A stretch of 6,125 nucleotides of DNA from an uncultured Bacillota bacterium. Its GTDB lineage: Bacteria > Bacillota > UBA994 > UBA5500. Of the stretch, positions 1 to 4,519 are shown one piece after another (positions within the stretch are counted from its first letter, which is position 1; each line of letters begins with the position of its first letter). The translations under genes and the position numbers were made by a program. The stretch spans positions 1 through 6,125 of the forward strand of contig CALNBW010000401.1 of NCBI GenBank assembly GCA_937874815.1, in the 5' to 3' direction. The notes below the pieces were generated by a model. That model did not search any database and had not been told where the DNA came from. It saw nothing but the letters and a program-made list of their open reading frames with translations.

Positions 1-1
1 C

Positions 2-511
2 GTACAGGAGTTGCCGCAAGATAGGAAGGTGCTAGTCTGCACCTCAGATATCCCCATGCTGACGCCAGAGGCTCTTAGTTCCCTCTTTGACGCCGTTAAT
101 GAGCGCGAAGCCGACTTGTATTACCCTATTATTAATCAGATTGACTGTGAACAGCGCTATCCTGGTGTGAAGCGCACCTATGCTAAGCTCAAGAACGGCT
201 CTTTCACCGGGGGCAACATTATTATTGTTAACCCGGAGCAGGCGGTCCCCTTAGCCCAGGTCTTTAGAAAACTAGTTATAGAACGCAAGAACCCCGCGAA
301 GATGCTCCTCACATTAGGTCTGCCTGGAATTGTATTTGCTTTTAGATTAATGCTCGGCTTGCTTTCTGTCGGCGAACTGGAGCGGCGGTTATCTCATATG
401 TTCAAGATCAAAGGGGTAGCCATTTATTGCGCCTATCCTGAAATCGGCACCGATGTAGACAAAGACAGCGATCTAGAGCTGGCGCGTCGCATCCTGGCCG
501 CAGGAAATTGA
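2..511 (+). CDS. MobA-like nucleotidyltransferase family protein (5'-truncated)
   Basis: The reading frame is open to the left edge, so only the C-terminal part (about 169 residues) is visible. The missing N-terminus should carry the glycine-rich nucleotide-binding loop of this GT-A fold family. What is seen: VLVCTSDIPMLTPEAL fits the central beta strand with the metal-binding DxP motif of NTP transferases of the MobA/IspD type. TGGNIIIVNP follows, then a hydrophobic stretch (LPGIVFAFRLMLGLLSVGELE) and a PEIGTDVDKDSDLELAR tail that resembles the usual C-terminal end of such enzymes. Members of this family transfer a nucleotidyl group to a phosphorylated or cofactor substrate in the cytoplasm, but the substrate of this subgroup is not known to me. 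Genes of this type are, as I recall, common just upstream of spoVG and glmU in Clostridia, which fits the context. The TTG at base 11 is an internal codon and not the real start. The gene ends just ahead of a strong hairpin. The family call is fairly sure; the function is open. Confidence 0.8.
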   Translation, partial: VQELPQDRKVLVCTSDIPMLTPEALSSLFDAVNEREADLYYPIINQIDCEQRYPGVKRTYAKLKNGSFTGGNIIIVNPEQAVPLAQVFRKLVIERKNPAKMLLTLGLPGIVFAFRLMLGLLSVGELERRLSHMFKIKGVAIYCAYPEIGTDVDKDSDLELARRILAAGN

Positions 512-526
512 GGCAAGAAGCTAAAA

Positions 527-579
527 AGGGCGTGTAGCAGACGTTTTGCTAAAAAACGTTTTGCCACACGCCCTCGTTG
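527..579. terminator. Bidirectional intrinsic terminator between convergent genes
   Basis: A 9-bp perfect stem, AGGGCGTGT (527-535) with ACACGCCCT (566-574), encloses a second stem, ACGTTTT (541-547) with AAAACGT (553-559). On the minus strand the stem is followed at once by TTTTT, an excellent terminator for the stress-protein gene that ends at 582. On the plus strand it is followed by the weaker T-rich CGTTGTTTTATTT, which should end the nucleotidyltransferase transcript. The 9-mer ACGTTTTGC occurs twice in the loop region as a by-product of the inner stem. Confidence 0.85.
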
Positions 580-581
580 TT

Positions 582-1109
582 TTATTTCGCGTCGTGCACT
601 TCCACGTCCTTAGCGCCATTGTCTCTCAGGATAGAGGCTGCTTCATTAGCTTTATTCTCGCTAACCTTGATGATTGCCAGCAGCTCGCCTTCCTTTACTC
701 TATCCTCATAGTGCCGGCCCCGGTCTTCGGGGATTCCCCAGTCGATAAGCCCGCCGGCGATGCCGCCAGTCGCGGCCCCAGTTAGTGCGCCTGCAATCGG
801 TCCTGCTGCTAGCAGTGGTCCCACACCTGGTACTGCTAGCGCGCCAGCGCCTAAAGCCAGTCCTGCCAAGCCACCCCAGGTTGCCCCCGATGCCAATCCG
901 TTAGTGAGGGTGCTAGTCTCCAGGTCCAGGTCTTCCGGACTGACTACATTGGCCATGCCCAGGGAACCAGTGCCCTTACGCTCGCCGGATCTACCATCCT
1001 TCTGCACCAGGTTGATTTCGTTCTCCGTATAGCCTTGCTTGCGCAGGTTAGCTATCGCCTCACGCGCAGCTGCTTCCGAGGTGAATAAGCCAATTACCGT
1101 TTTTTGCAA
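582..1109 (-). CDS. General stress protein with YflT-like halves and a glycine-zipper core
   Basis: The product has 175 residues if started at the TTG at 1109. Residues 1-35 (KTVIGLFTSEAAAREAIANL, then LRKQGYTENEINLV) match the start of the YflT/GSP17M general-stress domain, a beta-alpha-beta unit. Residues 71-122 are a glycine/alanine-rich hydrophobic stretch with G-xxx-G spacing (GLAGLALGAGALAVPG, GGIAGGL), typical of glycine-zipper helices that pack together or insert in membrane. The C-terminus (GELLAIIKVSENKANEAASILRDNGAKDVEVHD) forms a second, ferredoxin-like half. I see no signal peptide and no catalytic residues. Related proteins are described as general stress or low-temperature-induced proteins of unknown biochemistry. 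Start choice: GGGAGGAG lies 5 bases ahead of this TTG, and an ATG six codons upstream overlaps that very Shine-Dalgarno sequence. The gene points against all its neighbours and has its own terminator, so it is probably transcribed alone. Family call good; role inferred from relatives. Confidence 0.8.
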   Translation of the reverse strand: MQKTVIGLFTSEAAAREAIANLRKQGYTENEINLVQKDGRSGERKGTGSLGMANVVSPEDLDLETSTLTNGLASGATWGGLAGLALGAGALAVPGVGPLLAAGPIAGALTGAATGGIAGGLIDWGIPEDRGRHYEDRVKEGELLAIIKVSENKANEAASILRDNGAKDVEVHDAK

Positions 1110-1114
1110 CTTAA

Positions 1115-1122
1115 CTCCTCCC
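1115..1122 (-). promoter_or_regulatory. Ribosome binding site that fixes a TTG start for the stress gene
   Basis: GGGAGGAG on the minus strand sits 5 bases before TTG at 1109. The alternative starts at 1124 (ATG) and 1127 (TTG) overlap or directly abut this site and have no comparable sequence at a proper distance, so they are unlikely. Confidence 0.75.
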
Positions 1123-1149
1123 ATCAATGCATTGCTTATTTAGGTAGCA

Positions 1150-1178
1150 CTTTTAGTATGGCACGCCCCTCTTGGCAA
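1150..1178 (-). promoter_or_regulatory. Candidate sigma-A promoter of the stress gene
   Basis: On the minus strand, TTGCCA (1178-1173) is followed after 17 bases by TAAAAG (1155-1150). The -35 matches 5 of 6 consensus bases and the -10 only 4 of 6, so this is a weak candidate. An alternative -10, CATACT (1160-1155), has no good -35 at normal spacing. I see no convincing sigma-B-type site. Confidence 0.3.
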
Positions 1179-1180
1179 AA

Positions 1181-1197
1181 TGCAAGGTTTTCTTGCA
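1181..1197. repeat. Short inverted repeat in the divergent spoVG/stress-gene region
   Basis: TGCAAG (1181-1186) and CTTGCA (1192-1197) form a perfect 6-bp inverted repeat around GTTTT. It lies upstream of both divergent genes, next to the candidate -35 of the stress gene and about 18 bases ahead of the sigma-H-like site of spoVG. It could be an operator, but a chance repeat is also possible. Confidence 0.35.
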
Positions 1198-1214
1198 AAA
1201 ATTATGAGAGTTAG

Positions 1215-1242
1215 GAAGGAAAGACCGGTATCGACGGCGAAT
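1215..1242 (+). promoter_or_regulatory. Sigma-H-type promoter upstream of spoVG
   Basis: GAAGGAAAG (1215-1223), a 12-base spacer, then GGCGAAT (1236-1242) fit the Bacillus sigma-H consensus RnAGGAwWW-N11-12-RnnGAAT at every fixed position except the last W. spoVG of Bacillus subtilis is a classical sigma-H gene, so motif and context agree. Transcription would begin near 1249, about 36 bases before the chosen start codon. No good sigma-A promoter is seen for this gene. Confidence 0.65.
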
Positions 1243-1270
1243 TATTAACTCGGAACAACCAAGAAGTGCT

Positions 1271-1277
1271 AAGGGGT
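1271..1277 (+). promoter_or_regulatory. Ribosome binding site that decides the spoVG start
   Basis: AAGGGGT lies ahead of GTG at 1285, with 8 bases between AAGGGG and the start. The upstream in-frame GTG at 1276 falls inside this site, so 1285 is the likelier start. Confidence 0.65.
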
Positions 1278-1284
1278 GAAAAAT

Positions 1285-1551
1285 GTGATAATCACAGATG
1301 TGCGCATTCGCAAAATCAACACAGAAGGGCGTATGAAGGCGATAGTCTCCATTACGCTCGACGACGAGTTCGTCATCCATGATGTACGAGTCGTCGATGG
1401 GAACAATGGCCTTTTTGTAGCTATGCCCAGTCGCAAAACACCAGAGGGCGAATTTAGAGATATCGCCCATCCGATCAACTCAGAAACGCGCGAAAGACTG
1501 CAAGAAGCTGTCTTAGCGGCATACGAACGGCAGATAGCCATCGTATCCTAG
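1285..1551 (+). CDS. spoVG: Septation/sporulation regulator SpoVG
   Basis: The product has 88 residues and closely follows SpoVG from Bacillus as I remember it: ITDVRIRKINTEGRMKAI, then SITLDDEFVIHDVRVVDG, NNGLFVAMPSRKTPEGEFRD and IAHPINSETRERLQ. SpoVG is a small cytoplasmic protein that binds RNA and DNA. It affects asymmetric septation and spore cortex formation, and in other Firmicutes also virulence and cell-wall genes. It lacks the longer acidic tail of the Bacillus protein and ends soon after the core. Start: GTG at 1285 yields M-I-I-T-D-V, matching the family N-terminus, while GTG at 1276 would add three residues and overlap the ribosome binding site. Upstream lies a sigma-H-like promoter, and a terminator overlaps the stop codon. 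It is therefore probably a single-gene transcript, with glmU next but under its own promoter. Confidence 0.95.
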   Translation: MIITDVRIRKINTEGRMKAIVSITLDDEFVIHDVRVVDGNNGLFVAMPSRKTPEGEFRDIAHPINSETRERLQEAVLAAYERQIAIVS

Positions 1552-1572
1552 AGCCCCAACCGGGCTCTTTTT
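1550..1572 (+). terminator. Intrinsic terminator of spoVG
   Basis: AGAGCCC (1550-1556) pairs perfectly with GGGCTCT (1562-1568) around a 5-base loop, followed by a run of T. The stem begins within the spoVG stop codon. It separates spoVG from glmU transcription. Confidence 0.85.
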
Positions 1573-1613
1573 CCTTCCTCTCTTAGCCATAGCGCACCAG
1601 CAAAGGGACTGCT

Positions 1614-1642
1614 TTGGCACCGCGCTAACATTGGTATATAAT
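1614..1642 (+). promoter_or_regulatory. Near-consensus sigma-A promoter of glmU
   Basis: TTGGCA (1614-1619), a 17-base spacer and a perfect TATAAT (1637-1642). This is the best vegetative promoter in the window. Transcription should start near 1649, which makes the GTG at 1650 essentially leaderless and supports the later start of glmU. It probably drives glmU, ctc and, through partial readthrough, pth and mfd. Confidence 0.85.
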
Positions 1643-1664
1643 AATTGTCGTGGAGCAATATGGG

Positions 1665-1671
1665 GAAGGAG
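1665..1671 (+). promoter_or_regulatory. Ribosome binding site that fixes a TTG start for glmU
   Basis: GAAGGAG sits 8 bases ahead of TTG at 1680. An in-frame GTG at 1650 lies at the predicted transcription start and has no ribosome binding site. Confidence 0.75.
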
Positions 1672-1679
1672 ATGAGCGT

Positions 1680-3050
1680 TTGCAAACGAGCGCTATCATA
1701 CTAGCCGGCGGTGCTGGTAAACGCATGCAATCGAAAACCAACAAAGTGCTGCATAATCTCTGTGGTAGACCTGTGGTTGAGCACGTAATTAACGCCTGCC
1801 AAGAAACAGGCATATCGCGTTTTTACGTGGTTATCGGCCGGGATGCTAGTCAGGTCAGAGAACGCCTAGGCGATGATTACACCTATGTGTTGCAAGAAGA
1901 ACAGCTGGGCACTGGCCACGCTGCTTTACAAGTAAAACCCTATTACCAACATGAACCTCATGTCTTTGTGCTCTGTGGCGATGCGCCGCTAATCACGGGA
2001 GCAACCTTAAAGCGCATGCAGCAGATTCATCTGGAGCAAAATGCTGATGTGACTTTACTTACTGCTATTTTTCCCGAACCAGGTGACTATGGCCGTGTCC
2101 TGCGCGATGCCAACGGCCAGGTTTGCGGCCTAGTGGAAGTGAAAGATGCCACCTTGGAACAGCAGGCCATTACCGAGATTAATGCGGGGTTCTACTGTTT
2201 CCGGGCCCGCGAGCTGTTTCAGGCTCTGGAGCAGCTGACCAATGATAATGCCCAGGGGGAATATTACTTAACGGATGTGATTCAGACTATCTACCAGGCC
2301 GGTGGCCGGGTAGCTAGTTGTACCCTAGATGACAACAATGAGTCTTTGGGTATCAATGACCGGGTACGTTTAGCCGAGGCAGAGAAGGTGCTCCGACAAC
2401 GTATTCGCAACCGGCTCATGTTGGCGGGAGTTACTTTCTTGCAGCCAGAAACATGCCTGGTTGACGCCGGTGTGAGCATTGGGCAAGACACAGTGATTTA
2501 TCCTGGCGTTATCCTCGAAGGTAATACTACCATTGGCCGCGATTGTGTTATTGGGCCCAACACGCGCTTAGTAGATTGCCAGGTTGGCGCTGGTGTGAGT
2601 ATTGAGTTTTCAGTGGCCCGCCAGAGCACGCTGGGTGATAATTGTGTTGTTGGCCCTTACGCTTATCTACGCCCTCGGACTGAGTTAGCGGCGGGAGTTA
2701 AAGTTGGCACCTTTGTAGAACTTAAGAACAGCCAGGTAGGGGCCGGCAGCAAAATTCCTCACCAGAGTTATGTAGGCGATGCCACTATTGGTGCCGGTGT
2801 TAATGTCGGGGCTGGAACTATCTTTGTCAACTACGACGGGCGGGATAAATACCGCTCGGTAGTTGAAGATGGAGCCTTTATTGGCTGCAACAGCAACCTG
2901 GTTTCTCCTGTGCATATTGGCCAGGACGCATACGTGGCGGCTGGCTCCACCGTTACTAAGGACGTGCCCCAGGATGCCTTGGCCGTGGCCCGTTCCCGGC
3001 AGGAGAACAAGGAAGGCTGGGTGGCCCGGCGGCGGCAAAGGATACCATAA
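1680..3050 (+). CDS. glmU: Bifunctional GlmU (GlcNAc-1-P uridyltransferase / GlcN-1-P acetyltransferase)
   Basis: GlmU acetylates glucosamine-1-phosphate with acetyl-CoA, then joins the product to UTP to give UDP-GlcNAc, the precursor of peptidoglycan. The 456 residues match the usual length. The N-terminal pyrophosphorylase domain (about 1-230) shows LAGGAGKRM with a following K-V-L-H, QLGTGHA, LCGDAPLI, GDYGRVLRD, EVKDAT and EINAGFY, and ends with LGINDRVRLAEAE. The rest is a left-handed beta helix of hexapeptide repeats with KVGTFVELKN, the catalytic His361 in KIPHQSYVGDA, and GAGTIFVNYDG with acetyl-CoA-binding parts after it. All key residues appear present. Start: TTG at 1680 gives the usual M-x-T-S-A-I-I-L-A beginning and has a strong ribosome binding site. 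The last codons (R-I-P-stop) overlap, in another frame, a remnant that looks like prs, so the tail and stop codon may be deletion-derived. It is the first gene of its transcription unit. Confidence 0.97.
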   Translation: MQTSAIILAGGAGKRMQSKTNKVLHNLCGRPVVEHVINACQETGISRFYVVIGRDASQVRERLGDDYTYVLQEEQLGTGHAALQVKPYYQHEPHVFVLCGDAPLITGATLKRMQQIHLEQNADVTLLTAIFPEPGDYGRVLRDANGQVCGLVEVKDATLEQQAITEINAGFYCFRARELFQALEQLTNDNAQGEYYLTDVIQTIYQAGGRVASCTLDDNNESLGINDRVRLAEAEKVLRQRIRNRLMLAGVTFLQPETCLVDAGVSIGQDTVIYPGVILEGNTTIGRDCVIGPNTRLVDCQVGAGVSIEFSVARQSTLGDNCVVGPYAYLRPRTELAAGVKVGTFVELKNSQVGAGSKIPHQSYVGDATIGAGVNVGAGTIFVNYDGRDKYRSVVEDGAFIGCNSNLVSPVHIGQDAYVAAGSTVTKDVPQDALAVARSRQENKEGWVARRRQRIP

Positions 3051-3150
3051 CCATAGGAACACAGGCTCTACTGGAAAAAGGCACTCCAGCAGTGTATGCT
3101 AGTTGCATCCACGGAGTCTTATTTGTTCTGGGCCACACGCGCGCGAGCAG
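3041..3150 (+). pseudogene. prs: Remnant of prs (ribose-phosphate pyrophosphokinase), C-terminal fragment
   Basis: One frame through the glmU-ctc gap reads D-T-I-T-I-G-T-Q, then ALLEKG, then VYASCIHGVL (3041-3121). This mirrors the Prs segment that, from memory of Bacillus subtilis, reads GTIT..A.AL..NGA, then VYACCTHPVLSGPA. After five extra bases (3122-3126) the frame shifts and SGP (3127-3135) continues the same family sequence. The match starts just after the PRPP-binding DTAGT loop, so roughly the first two thirds of the gene are missing. No start codon or ribosome binding site belongs to it, and after SGP the similarity fades. Prs makes PRPP from ribose-5-phosphate and ATP, and in Bacillus its gene lies exactly here, between glmU and ctc. 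I infer a deletion joining the glmU end to the 3' part of prs, followed by decay. A functional prs must exist elsewhere, as PRPP is needed for nucleotides. Bases 3151-3202 hold nothing recognisable except a run of seven T. Confidence 0.7.
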
Positions 3151-3214
3151 GACTACGACCTTTATCAGCAGTTTTTTTGCCTAGTGGGATTTTTGATTTA
3201 TTGGAGGAGAGTAT

Positions 3215-3838
3215 ATGTCTACAGTGAATATTAAAGCATCCGCCCGTAAAGTTACCAGTAAGGGTGCCCTCAATCGGCTACGCCAGCAGGGCCTGGTCCC
3301 TGGCGTTGTTTATGGTGGGGCCGAGCGGATGAGCTTGCCTGTGCAAATCTCGGAGCGGGAGTTGAGCACTGCTCTCGGCAGGGGCGCGGAGAGTGCCTTC
3401 CTCACCCTCACACTTGATGATGGTAGCACCCATCTGGTCTTACCTCGGGAAGTGCAGTATGGCACGATTAAGCGCGATTTGCGCCACATCGACTTACTAG
3501 TTGTTGAGCGAGACGCCGCGGTTAAAACCACCGTCCCAGTGCGTATTGTGGGTACCAACGAAGAACCTTTGCAGTATGGCTTGTTAGAGATTGAGGTTAG
3601 CGCCAAACCGGCGGATATGCCAGCTGGATTTGAAGTCGATGTATCCGACTTGGAGACGGGCGAATCTATCCACGTGCGTGATCTGACGATACCGGCGGGG
3701 GTAGAGCTACTCAGCGATCTGGAAGAGATGATAGTGAGTGTCATCACCAGCAGCCAGGAACCTCTGGACGAAGAAGCTGAAGGCGAAGACGAGGCTGTTG
3801 AAACTGCGGAACCAGTTACCGACGAACCGGAAGCATAG
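3215..3838 (+). CDS. rplY: Ribosomal protein L25 / general stress protein Ctc (TL5 type)
   Basis: L25 of the long CTC type binds 5S rRNA in the large ribosomal subunit; in Bacillus subtilis Ctc is stress-induced. The 207 residues fit the long form. Residues 1-95 are the L25 domain, with the opening ASARKVTSKGALNRLRQQG, then VPGVVYGG, and LPREVQYGTIKRDLRHIDL, the conserved end of the RNA-binding part. Residues 96-185 form the TL5-like beta domain (TVPVRIVGTNEEP, IEVSAKPADMPAGFEVDVSDLETGESIHVRDL, EEMIVSVI). A very acidic tail (rich in E, D, A, about 187-207) follows, as is common in this subfamily. GGAGGAG at 3203-3209 precedes the ATG by 5 bases. The gene normally follows prs, but here it follows the prs remnant. 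I see no clear promoter of its own, so it likely depends on the glmU promoter. ctc is the synonym used in Bacillus. Confidence 0.95.
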   Translation: MSTVNIKASARKVTSKGALNRLRQQGLVPGVVYGGAERMSLPVQISERELSTALGRGAESAFLTLTLDDGSTHLVLPREVQYGTIKRDLRHIDLLVVERDAAVKTTVPVRIVGTNEEPLQYGLLEIEVSAKPADMPAGFEVDVSDLETGESIHVRDLTIPAGVELLSDLEEMIVSVITSSQEPLDEEAEGEDEAVETAEPVTDEPEA

Positions 3839-3858
3839 TCTTAAGAGACTCCTTGGTT

Positions 3859-3893
3859 AAGAGTGCAGCATACCCTGCTGCGCTCTTCTTTCC
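3859..3893 (+). terminator. Hairpin terminator or attenuator between ctc and pth
   Basis: A 12-bp stem with one G-U pair, AAGAGTGCAGCA (3859-3870) with TGCTGCGCTCTT (3876-3887), has a 5-base loop and is followed by the pyrimidine-rich CTTTCCTTTG. The T run is interrupted, so termination is probably partial and some transcripts may continue into pth. No convincing promoter lies between it and pth. Confidence 0.7.
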
Positions 3894-3903
3894 TTTGTCA
3901 AAG

Positions 3904-3916
3904 CAGGAGCGGAGGG
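3904..3916 (+). promoter_or_regulatory. Double Shine-Dalgarno region ahead of pth
   Basis: AGGAG (3905-3909) is 7 bases from ATG at 3917, while GGAGG (3911-3915) is 7 bases from GTG at 3923. Both starts are served well, so the real one cannot be decided here. The in-frame start at 3863 lies inside the hairpin stem and is rejected. Confidence 0.6.
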
Positions 3917-4480
3917 ATGCCAGTGAAACTGATTGTCGGGCTAGGTAACCCTGGCCCCAGGTATGCCAACACTCGGCACAACGTGGGGTTTCGCGTTATC
4001 ACCCAACTGGCTAAGTTGCATCAGATTAAAGTCAATGGTAGTTTAGGGCCAGCCATCTATGGGCAGGGGCAAATTGGGGGGCAGCGGGTTCTGCTGCTGC
4101 AACCGACAACCTACATGAACTGTAGTGGCGCGGCAGTTGCTTATGCCATGCGTCAGCGGCAACTGGATCAGGCGGATATTCTGGTTGTCTATGATGACTT
4201 AGACCTACCTCTAGGCAAAATACGCTTGCGGGCCGCCGGCAGTGCCGGTGGACATAGAGGGATAGGCTCCATTATTACTACCTTAGGGAGCCAAGAGATT
4301 AATCGCTTACGGGTGGGTATCGGGCATCCAGAAACCCTGGAGGTAGTCGATTATGTGCTCAAGCCTTTTACCAAGGCCGAACTACCGACGCTCACAGAGA
4401 CAGTCGCCAGGGCCTGCGAAGCTATCGAAGCTTGGGTAGAGCAGGGGCTAGAGCAGGCAGCGTCGCGCTATAATGGTTAA
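3917..4480 (+). CDS. pth: Peptidyl-tRNA hydrolase
   Basis: Pth cleaves the ester bond of peptidyl-tRNA released early from ribosomes and so recycles tRNA; it is essential in many bacteria. The 187 residues match the family length. Conserved parts, numbered from ATG at 3917: KLIVGLGNPG (4-13), catalytic His21 in NTRHNVGF, Asn68 in TYMNCSG, Asp93 in VVYDDLDLPLGKIRLR, and GSAGGH ending at His113. The residue after His113 is Arg where Escherichia coli has Asn114, a known tRNA-contacting position. The C-terminus (VDYVLKPFTKAE, then a helix) is the usual lid. GTG at 3923 is an equally good start and gives M-K-L-I-V-G-L-G, a common family beginning, shortening the product by two residues. The gene follows a hairpin after ctc and precedes mfd by 39 bases. 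In Bacillus the small gene fin lies between pth and mfd, and it is absent here. Confidence 0.96.
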   Translation: MPVKLIVGLGNPGPRYANTRHNVGFRVITQLAKLHQIKVNGSLGPAIYGQGQIGGQRVLLLQPTTYMNCSGAAVAYAMRQRQLDQADILVVYDDLDLPLGKIRLRAAGSAGGHRGIGSIITTLGSQEINRLRVGIGHPETLEVVDYVLKPFTKAELPTLTETVARACEAIEAWVEQGLEQAASRYNG

Positions 4481-4519
4481 CAGCAGGGGCTACAATTAAT
4501 TGGGGACAGGGGGGATTAG

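Noticed and set aside
541..564. Repeated 9-mer ACGTTTTGC as a possible direct-repeat binding site
   Set aside because: Both copies lie in the hairpin between convergent genes and follow from its near-palindromic inner stem.
546..1032. Two plus-strand open frames (546-785 and 760-1032), one rich in Pro, Ala and Ser
   Set aside because: They are antisense shadows of the glycine/alanine-rich stress gene on the minus strand, without ribosome binding sites or family resemblance.
1153..1541. Two minus-strand open frames opposite spoVG
   Set aside because: spoVG is clearly real on the plus strand; these have no ribosome binding site and no recognisable motifs.
2685..3138. Open frames in both strands over the glmU end and the following gap (2685-3062 minus, 2863-3102 plus, 2956-3138 minus)
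   Set aside because: They mostly overlap glmU in other frames and show low-complexity or atypical composition. The gap is better explained by the prs remnant.
3172..3178. Run of seven T as a possible terminator before ctc
   Set aside because: No stable stem precedes it, and a stop here would cut ctc off from its only visible promoter.
3310..3747. 145-codon minus-strand frame inside ctc
   Set aside because: Ser/Thr/Arg-rich shadow of the ctc frame with no start signal.
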